Made by a program: the position numbers and the translations under genes. A stretch of 64,000 nucleotides of DNA from Phialocephala subalpina. Its lineage: Eukaryota > Ascomycota > Leotiomycetes > Helotiales > Mollisiaceae. The stretch spans positions 39,874 to 103,873 of the forward strand of contig FJOG01000084.1 in NCBI GenBank assembly GCA_900073065.1. The letters run 5' to 3'. Below the pieces are notes generated by a model. That model searched no databases. It was not told the origin of the DNA and saw only the letters and a list, made by a program, of their open reading frames with translations. Positions 56,155-64,000 of this stretch are shown piece after piece; the first letter of the stretch is position 1; every line of letters starts with the position of its first letter.

Positions 56155-56963
56155 TCAACATCCAAATTCACCCAGGCGAACTTCCCTTTCAAAGAACTTC
56201 GCACCTTCACTCGCCAACCACACCACGAAGCCTCCGGCGAGTTCAGCTGTTGAGGCTAGTTTCTGTTTCCCACGAACATAGAGCAACTCACCATCATCGA
56301 TATGATCATATCCTTGGAGTTTCCCCGCCATCTCCGTCTCATTCACCTGCCCATGACTCACGTTCACAACATGTAGCTCCGGATGTTCCTTAGCAAGAGC
56401 AACCATGATATTCGCTCCTGCGATCTTCGTCGCATTATAAGACGAGAATCCTCCGAAATGAGGAAGATGGATCATGGCGGTCGAGTTGATGATCTTTGCG
56501 TTCTATGCAGCATGAGCGAGGAAAGCAGTGGCGACGAGATACACGCCCTTGGCGTTGATGTTGAGGTTTCTGTCCGGTTCGTCCACGGCCTCTGGTGTAG
56601 TTTCCTGCATTTGGGATGAGGATATCAATCTTCTCGAAGGTCTTACTGATCGGAGCGAATGCTTCGTCTATTTGGCTCTTGTTGGAGACGTCTGCGCTGA
56701 TGGTGAGGGACTTGCGTTTCATCACCTGCGAGTCTATAGATCGAGGCTTTCGCTGCGTCAAGGACAGTGGTTCTTCGTCCAATGATGGTGAGCTCGGAGG
56801 CACCGGCTTGAGTAATTGACTTTGACATGGCGAGACCGATGCCTGCTCCACCTCCGGTGATAATGACTGTCTTGATGGCAAGTGAGAGCTCAGGACGAGT
56901 TGGAGTAATGGCGGCGTATATGGACGTGTGCCATGTCTTGGTCTAGGATGGGATTGGGGCCAT
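56155..56963 (-). pseudogene. short-chain dehydrogenase/reductase (SDR), multiply disrupted
   Basis: From an ATG at 56963 the family order is recognisable: the cofactor motif TGGGAGIGLA, the ISADVSN segment, the NAG motif, then NINAKGVYLVATAF, the catalytic Ser in INSTAM, and the YNATK catalytic Tyr and Lys. Coding is broken by a TAG at codon 7 (56943-56945), a one-base shift near 56740, a second shift just after NAG near 56603, and a TAG within HAA-stop-NAKII near 56504. No plausible introns repair these without removing conserved motifs. Both TAGs could come from CAG by C-to-T change. No working enzyme can be made. It would have been an NAD(P)-dependent oxidoreductase of unknown substrate. 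Confidence 0.8.
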
Positions 56964-58399
56964 TTCGAGGATCGGAGAGGTTGAATTTGGGGCTGTTGCG
57001 TTGTTGGATGCTGAAGTTCGTGCACGCTTTGGACTGCTGATGGAGAAGCATGTATCGGAGGATTTCCTTTATAGTTGAGTCGGCATGCTGTCTCAATGAC
57101 CTGGCTCTGACTATGAGAGATTGTCGGTCAGTCTGACCCATTCTGATTCTTTCTGCTCTTCTTCAACCTACTCCTCGCACCGCCTGCGCATTGCTTGAAA
57201 TCAAGCTTCCCGTTCACGCATGACTTTGCTGTCACTGATCATTACGGCCCTATAATTGGCATGGCTATTTACCAGAACCATAATTATGGATCAGATCCCG
57301 ATGCCTGCAGTGAAAGATGAATGCGTCCTCTTCTCCAATCGTTCGGAGTTAAGAGTTAGATCAGGGCAAGGCGACCCCCACCACGTGCTGCTTCGAAAGT
57401 GGGTGAACTTTCGGACTTTGCTCTTCACCAACCAAGTTTTCCGGTCCAGCTTGACTGAAAAGTTTCAATTGCATCTTATCCATTGCCAGCTGCAAATTTT
57501 AGTACTTCAGATGTGGTCAGATGTCGTCGGCCTGATTAGTAAACTGGGCGAAATTTAGATAGATCTTTATCCGTTCGTCCTACCTAGGACGGGAAGGTGA
57601 CAAATCCCCAGAACATGTTGCGAGATGTCTTCTTCGAGGCCACAATCGGAGATGAAAGGCTTATTAGACAGAGACCCTGAGCACCAGCTGCCTAAACTTG
57701 AAGTGTCCTTCGTCGCTGACATCACGTATGTTCTAAACGACACTCTCGAGCTCACGAGCACCTCTGTTCCCTTTTATGCAACTTGAGTTCAGGCCTAGAG
57801 TGAGGGTTGTGCATGCTCATCATGTCGTTGATTTCATTCTTAGTGATCTGTTGCAAATTGCAGGACCTGTGTGAGATCTACATGTGACCAGAGTTCAAAT
57901 TCCTTTCATTTCCCCACATATCGAGTTTCTCAGAATCCTGGCCTGGAAGCTGCCCACGTTTTTGAGACCAATCTTGGTGCGCGCCAGAGAATGTTGCATT
58001 CGGAGAGTGATTTGTAGGAGCTCATATCCCGACTGTATCGGAGGCACGCAGCATGACCCTCAAGTTATTAATTTCTGTGTTCTTGACACAATGCTGGAGC
58101 ACCCAACTGCAAATGTTGCAACTCCCATCCCTGTCCTCTGTGAAGGTGGATAATTATATTGGTGCCCCAATACCGTTCTCAAACTCCCAGCCCAGCTGAT
58201 CTTTTACGAGCTACGGCTTCTTTCGTGTGGAGGTAGAAATCTAGCAACGTTGGAAGATGACCGACCATATGAGGATGCAACCGATATTTCAAAAGCGGGT
58301 TGGAGTACAGAGTAAAAAAGTTCCTTTACGAACTGTTGCGGAATCTGTTGAACATCTAGTGCCAGCAAAGCTTGCGGGTAGGTATGGAATCTCTCTCAC
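56964..58399. other. intergenic, no gene seen
   Basis: No supported gene, repeat or RNA. The ORFs present are short and featureless. Confidence 0.5.
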
Positions 58400-59067
58400 C
58401 TATGCTTGTGCTTGGACCCCCTCATTATTTCCGTCAAAAGAGTATTCCTCTAGAATCTTATCAGGTTCGCCTTGTTCATACCAGGTAAGCCTCAGTCCTC
58501 GAGCCTGGATTGGTGGCTTGTCGTCAGAAAACTTATGTAATAGCTCTTGATGCAACCGATCCGCCATATCCATACTGTCGTACAGAAATCCCATCCTGAA
58601 AGAAGGGCCTTTCCCGGTTATACCATTATGGCGCAGCCATAGGTCGAATCGGCTGTTCTCACGATAGTATGGCTTTACAATAGGCGCTAGCTTGCAGGCA
58701 AGTTGTAAGTGAACCTGCTCGAGCTGAGGAGATTCAAAATAAAGGCGAACTTGGCGATTCCGTCGGTTTTGGGGAGTTCTCGGCCTGAGTTCCTGGTCTT
58801 CCAACTTTTCCTTGTGATTCTCGAATCTTTTCCTTAGAAAATACAACGGGAATGGTCGAGATGGGCGAATAATGCTTGCTAACACTCTTTTGATTTGATC
58901 TTCTGTACCCGCAGGGGTTGAGTTGATAATTTTTATCGAAGGCCAAACGGCATCGCGGTTTGTTGAGAAGATTGGGTGAGATTTCCGGATAGATTTCAGA
59001 AGGGCTTCCGTCGGGTGATCGAATAATATTCCAACCGAGAGCCACCCCCGCTTTCTAACAATGGTCA
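58400..59067 (-). CDS. 2H phosphoesterase (2'-5' RNA ligase)-like protein lacking catalytic motifs
   Basis: From ATG 59067 the ORF gives 222 residues; the open frame extends to 59125 without ATG, so an upstream exon is possible. The layout and the C-terminal pattern (RMGFLYDSMDMADRLHQEL, then ARGLRLTWYEQG) resemble fungal 2'-5' RNA ligase family proteins, where the equivalent positions read HxT-QNK-xx-A-LH-EL and AxGLRLWRY. Both His-x-Thr motifs needed for catalysis appear replaced: SIKI at the first site, MGF at the second. If the assignment is right this is a pseudoenzyme or a decaying copy. The assignment is from pattern memory only. Confidence 0.45.
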
Positions 59068-59936
59068 TTCCCAGGAGGAGAGACGTAGTCGCCGTAAATT
59101 CTTGAAGTCTAAGGCTCCACTTCACGATCGAGCTGTTCGTTGGTGGTTTGAAGCTGACTGATCGAGTTCAAACTACAGGTTTAGAAAAATTTGACATTTA
59201 AAGATGCGGTTGGAGTCGTCCATAGATTTGATATCTCGATGTAGAAATAAGAACACGTGTTCGAATCTAGCTGTATTTGATAGACAGACGAAGTCTAACG
59301 AATTCATGAGTAAGGCTATAATCGCTATGGAGAGGAAATACACACCTGATCGCATTCAAATTCGTTGTTTGATAATTTTCTAATTTTAGATCGATGTGAA
59401 GGAAAGATGAAAGACGTCGCGAGAGGAAAATTAATGCCTGAGGAAACACGCTAGACACGCCCCCACGTGATTACCCTTTTTGGTCTCCCAAATCGAGGAT
59501 TGAGATAGGACATATTGTAGAAGAGACATCTCTGATGTACTGAGGAGTAGAAGAAGGCAATTGAAACAACATGAACTTTTCGTTAAGAAGGCATGGTTTG
59601 AGCGCCCCATGCGAGAAAATTTAGGCCTCGGTCACTGAAATTTAGTGATCGATGCTTGAGTTGCGGGGCACTACACGCTAAATGTTTAGGCTTGATCTCC
59701 CTGGGAAGAAGAGTAAAATAAGATCTTGCATGATAATTGAGAAAGTCTCTCACGTACAAGCTCGTTTGTCAGCAAATGGATCCCCGATTACTGATCTCCA
59801 AGTGGTCGGTTTTTAGCGTGGCTGCATCACGACGCCAACCTCGCCGCAATCCTCAACTTCTTACTATTCGGGGTCAGAAGCTCACCTCTTGATTCTTTGC
59901 AGTCATTCTGTATTCATTTGAAGTAGATCAGTTATT
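59068..59936. other. intergenic, no gene seen
   Basis: The shared upstream region of two divergent genes. Nothing else is supported. Confidence 0.5.
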
Positions 59937-60992
59937 ATGGGAATGCCACGTTCCCCCAAAGTAAGGACCTCGAAAGAGGAGGATGATTGGACAAGCGTAC
60001 AGGATGCTGCTGCTCGGAAGAGAATACAGAATAGACTGGCTCAGAGAGAGCATAGTGAGTTGAGCTTCAAATTTATGAAGACCCTATAATGACCAATTGA
60101 TAGGGAGGAAGTATGGACGAAAGAAGAAGAGCAAGCCACAGTCCGCACGTGATCCAGTTGATGAAGCAACATCATCTCCAACCACCGTTGAAGCTCCTTC
60201 GAAGAACTCAACAACGAGCATCAACTCAGAGGATCCTTCAATCGAAGTACCGCTCGATGACATCGACCTCTCCCTATTCAACGACATCGTCAACTCGTCA
60301 CCCGACTCCTCCACCTCCCCCACCTCCTCATCAACATCAACATCCACAGACCCCATTACACGAAGCATAGAACTTTACAAGTACGTCTCTCTCCTCCCAT
60401 GTTCCCCCTCAAGCCTCCAAACCACAAACTAACACAATCCAGCTCCGGCAAATTCCACAAAATCCCCTCCCCATTAACAGACACACATTTCCTCGTCCTC
60501 CAGACAACCCGCACCCTAACCGCCATGCTCTACAACGCCTCCCTCCTAAACATAGCCTGTTCCGAAGTCCGCGGCCGCTCCATCTTCGTCGTAGACAACG
60601 CACCCACTCCTCCCTCCCTCGCCCCAGTGCCCCTCCAAACCTCCTTTCCTCATTGGCCATACGTAGATGTCATTCCTCTCCCGGCATTGAGGAACAAATT
60701 ACTCCAAGCGCATGATCTTATCGATCCTAGGGATATTTGGCAGGATTTGACGGAGGGCGATAAGGTGGAAGGGAACGGGGAGGGGAATGGGGATATGGGG
60801 ATTAAGGTTTGGGGGAATCAGAGTTGGGATGAGAGGGGGTGGGAAATTGGGAGGGGGTTTGCTACTAAGTGGTGGTTTTTGATGGATGAGGAGGTTCTTT
60901 CCACTACGAACTTTTGGAGGGCGGCGAGGGGGGAGGAGGCGTTGAGTGTGGAGGGGTTGAAGAGGAGAATTGGGATGGTTGGTGCGGGGTAG
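59937..60992 (+). CDS. bZIP transcription factor with DUF3425-type C-terminus
   Basis: The model is join(59937..60054, 60104..60380, 60443..60992), 314 residues. The basic region RKRIQNRLAQREHRRKYGRK has the bZIP N-x7-R pattern and is split by the first intron (49 bp), a common position in this family. The expected heptad leucines after it are not evident; the sequence becomes KKKSKPQ and then Ser/Thr-rich. The C-terminal half (LQTTRTLTAMLYNASLLNIA, then HWPYVDVIPLPALR, DPRDIWQDL and WEIGRGFATKWWFL) is the DUF3425 domain found in many fungal bZIP regulators of stress or metabolism. It is a nuclear regulator of unknown targets, convergent with the transporter that follows. Confidence 0.88.
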
Positions 60993-61083
60993 TAGATCAC
61001 CTGTTGGGGGACATTAGATCCTATGAATAGGATAAGGAATCATAATTTGTGAATTTGTAGGTCTGGTAGGTAGTGATGTGCTA

Positions 61084-62782
61084 TCAGTAGAGATACACAA
61101 ACTCGTCGTTCTGACGATCCGTCAAATCAAATGCATGCTCTCCCACTCCCTCAGTATCAATCTGAACATAATGATCCTCCATCGAAACATCGTGAATGAC
61201 CGCCGCCTTGCCGTGTGCGACTCGCTTCTTGGCCTGCATCTTATTCAAAACAATCAAGTTGGCGAGTTGGAGCAAAACCACGGCAGCAAGCGTGACGAAA
61301 ATTGCGAGCACAGATCGGAGACCAGGATGGTAGGTTGGAGCATCCTTAGAACTGAAGAGGAGAGGACCGATGATATTCCCTGCTGATGAGCCAGCATTGT
61401 AGAGAGACATGATGACGGACTTCTTCGTTGTGCCAGCCGTGTTTCCAACGATCCATGAGACGATGAGAGGGTTGCTTCCGAACAAGAATGCGAGCAGGTA
61501 GTAGCCACCGAGTAACGCACCAGTGTCGGATCTTGGAATGGCATATAGCATCGCAAGTCCAGCAATGACGGGGACAACCAAGATGAGGAGGATAGGTGAC
61601 TTCAATCGAGCTTTCTGAGCAGCGTATGAGGCGAGGAGAATGATGATGAACTGCACGGCCCCGAATGGCATGTTGAGTAGTGATGTGATGTACTTGTTGA
61701 AGCCAAGGCCGCTCAAGATGAGCGGTCCAAACGTGTTCGTGACTGAAGCTCCGACATTTAAAAGGAGTGACATGCCAACCCAGAGGTAGGACTTAGGTTC
61801 GAGAAGAATCTCCCAGACATGACTCCATTCGAATTCACGAGAACCGATACCTGTTTGATTGGCGCGAAGGCGTTCGACTGCTTGGACCTTTTCGGTCTCG
61901 GTGAGAAAGCGGGCGGACGTTACATCGTTGTCGAGCTTCCAGTAGACGAAAGGAGCTGTGATAATGGTGACAATGCCGACAAAAAGAAAGATACTAGATA
62001 CTGTCAGTAGATGGACTCGCTGGGAGTTTTAGGACATACATCTGCCAAGAATGAAGTGTCTCAGATGGAATATGGCCAAGTCCATAGGATAGAGCAGCAG
62101 CGGCAATAGTCGCCAAACCATTCGTTCCATACCATGCAGCAACTCGAATAGGCTGCTCAGCTCTTCGATACCACTGATTCGTGATAACGCTGAACAATGG
62201 GAGACAACCACCCTCGAAAAGTCCCAAAAAGAATCGAGTGGCGAGAAGTCCTGAGTAGCTGTGACACGCCGCCATCGAAGCTTGAGCTATTCCCCAACCC
62301 AGAATCAAAATGGGCATCAGAATTCTGTGAGGGACTTTGACGATGAGGAACGACGAGAATGGTTGCCATGCTAGCTGAGCGATGGGTGCAATGGATCCGA
62401 CGAGCGAGTATTGGTTCCCAACGAGACCTGTGTCTTTCTGGAGGCCGAAGATTGAGCCATATCCCAGGACCGATTTATCCAGGATCTGGGAGGTTAGCTC
62501 TCATACAGATGACATGTGAGGGAACATACCTGGAGGAAATACACCCAAACCAAGATCACCAAGATCACCTTGTCCGTCTTTCGTCGGATCCTCTTGTTCT
62601 GTGACGCGTCAGCTCAACACTTTCAAAACATCGCTCGAACATACATCCTCTTCAGTAAGTTCGACACGGCCGAGAGGAGACGCGTTGTCCTTGCTCATCG
62701 TCCTTGAGGCCTCGACATCTTCAGCGTACTCCGCGTGGACCTTATCGGAAGAAGAATCGACTTGTTGGGAGGAAGACGCCAT
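61084..62782 (-). CDS. MFS transporter, anion:cation symporter (allantoate/Dal5-like) family
   Basis: The model is complement(join(61084..61993, 62040..62485, 62530..62598, 62645..62782)), 520 residues, with three introns of 44-46 bp that keep frame. The first helix region VILVILVWVYFLQILDKSVL contains the LDK signature of this family. Further features are NQYSLVGSIAPIAQLAWQPF, RFFLGLFEGGCLPLFSVITN and NTAGTTKKSVIMSLYNAGS before the tenth helix. Twelve plasma-membrane segments are expected. Members carry allantoate, nicotinate, tartrate, pantothenate and similar organic anions with H+. The divergent Zn(II)2Cys6 gene is a plausible local regulator. Confidence 0.92.
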
Positions 62783-63227
62783 AATATGCAGATCGTTGTC
62801 GAGGCTTGGCGCTGATGAGCTTGCTTGGATGAGAGGAGCACTGGATGAACAATATCAACTGCTGCCGACGTCGTCGAGGTAGATATACGAGATTTACCTT
62901 GATTCATCATCCTGCACGTCGATCGCTCCCCATACTCTTCCCCCGCGTTCTGGAGCCATTCCCCGTACTACCGCGTGCGGTAAATGGATAGAGTTTGCCT
63001 TGATTTGGGGAATACAGAGTCGGTCGCGTGGTAAGAATGTTGAGGTGCGGCCGACTACGCCACAAAACAGGGAAGGAGTTGGGGTTTTGCCGCTGTGAGG
63101 TGAGGGGTGTCGTTTCCCGGTAAATGCCTCAACTGCCTCAACTGAAATCTCACGACGACGGCAATTGTTCATCAACAATGCGACGGCTAATGATCTGAAT
63201 ATCGAAACAATTGTCTGGTTACCAAGT
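62783..63227. promoter_or_regulatory. shared divergent promoter, ACS transporter / Zn(II)2Cys6 gene
   Basis: The 445 bp between two divergent start codons. It contains several CGG/CCG words (for example near 62940-63070) of the kind bound by Zn(II)2Cys6 proteins, but no site is assigned. An ORF on the minus strand (62894-63178) was judged fortuitous. Confidence 0.45.
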
Positions 63228-64000
63228 ATGGAGCCAGCAATCCAGGACCTCGACGAGAGTATGGCTCCTGAAGGTTTCAGGACAGATTCTCAATACCCGT
63301 CGCCAACTCCGCAGCAGCAGCTGAAGGCGGGGAAACCAATGAAGCGAATTTCACGAGCCTGCTTGAGATGCCGTCAACGAAAAGCGAAGTGCAATCTGTG
63401 AGTATATTCTCATCCATAGGGATGTAGATTGACTGACTTGAGATCACAGAGGTGTTTTAGGACAACCTGGAGCTCCTCCATGTGAATCATGCGCACGTGA
63501 TGAGGTTGAATGCGTTCTCGTGAACTCACGACGAGGCGGGAAACGAGTGCGGAAAAGTACCAGTGTAGGTTAAGGTCTTGATATTGAGGCTCTGCTAATT
63601 GTCCGACAGACATCCAATGACTCTAGGGCGCATTCCCAGAGTCTGTTGCCGCCGGTTGCAGAGCAGCCAAGCTCAGAACCATATGCCGCCGGCATTCGAG
63701 ATCACTTCCCAAGACCTGAGAGATCATACACTCCAGAAGAACAGATTACCACTGCCAACATCGATGAGACGATTGTATCGACTGACCTTCATGCTACTTC
63801 CGAAGCTTTGAACATGTTGAGTCAAGCTGCTCAGCTCGACACGTATGCAACCCCTGCCCGTTCACATGCTTCGGACCGACCCTCAGCTACATCCCCTGGA
63901 AATCATCGCTCCAGAATCGACAGCATCCAACAGTTCGATCAGATGCAGTATCCACTCATTGCGCAGGGGCTATTGACGAGGGATCAGGTTGCTCGGCTTG
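63228..64000 (+). CDS. Zn(II)2Cys6 transcription factor (partial, runs off window)
   Basis: The model is join(63228..63397, 63450..63564, 63610..>64000). The binuclear cluster is complete and interrupted by the first intron: ACLRCRQRKAKC then GAPPCESCARDEVEC, giving the six-cysteine pattern, followed by a basic RRGGKRVRKS linker. The second intron is 45 bp. Exon 3 is open to the window edge and begins a polar linker, then RIDSIQQFDQMQYPLIAQGL, as seen where a dimerisation or fungal middle-homology region starts. It is a nuclear DNA-binding regulator, recognising CGG-type sites in most relatives. It is divergent from the ACS transporter. Confidence 0.9.

Noticed and set aside
62894..63178. 94-codon minus-strand ORF between the transporter and the Zn(II)2Cys6 gene
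   Set aside because: No motif was found, and it occupies the short divergent promoter of two well-supported genes.
1..64000. tRNA, rRNA, CRISPR arrays and telomere repeats
   Set aside because: I saw no tRNA-like cloverleaf or B-box, no rRNA, no spacer-repeat array and no TTAGGG run by reading; a tRNAscan and repeat search were not possible.

Overview
The window looks like chromosomal DNA of a filamentous ascomycete (Pezizomycotina). The signs are short GT-AG introns of about 45-65 bp, HET-domain and fungal Zn(II)2Cys6 proteins, a DUF3425-type bZIP protein, and AT-rich blocks full of C-to-T and G-to-A changes of the kind made by repeat-induced point mutation (RIP). The gene families would suit a leotiomycete, but that is inference. 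Exon models were built by hand from splice motifs and reading-frame continuity. Two assembly gaps are present (13622-14309 and 38494-39024).

Positions 1 to about 31.5 kb are an accessory compartment. It opens with a full-length, RIP-ruined Ty3/gypsy LTR retrotransposon on the minus strand (3-6342), then two HET genes (7.3-9.9 kb and 16.1-18.5 kb) separated by AT-rich DNA. Next come four co-oriented paralogous MYND-finger genes (18979-20612, 21451-22587, 23400-24717, 29095-30450). The second and fourth are intact, the first has one frameshift and the third is a pseudogene. A RIP-degraded copy of the 3' end of the first one lies at about 12.3-12.84 kb. Between the third and fourth MYND genes is a 3.7-kb cassette with inverted repeats of about 380-490 bp enclosing a HET-TPR gene whose tandem TPR repeats are very similar to each other.

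From about 31.5 kb the DNA becomes ordinary genic sequence: a nuclear-envelope BRL1/BRR6 homologue divergent from an IWS1 elongation-factor homologue, an NmrA-like reductase, a Cys-rich protein, a proline/arginine-rich disordered protein, a DHA1-type MFS transporter, a SAM methyltransferase, several small unknown genes, a membrane protein interrupted by an in-frame TAG, a large multi-exon zinc-finger gene, an SDR pseudogene, a degenerate 2H-phosphoesterase-like protein, a bZIP gene, and at the right edge an ACS-family MFS transporter divergent from a Zn(II)2Cys6 regulator that runs off the window.

The most notable structure is the left half. HET proteins trigger non-self recognition and cell death in fungi. 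Here they sit among an expanded MYND family, RIP-marked duplicates and a repeat-bounded HET-TPR cassette, as expected of a fast-evolving recognition locus. That the MYND and HET genes work together is a hypothesis from proximity only.
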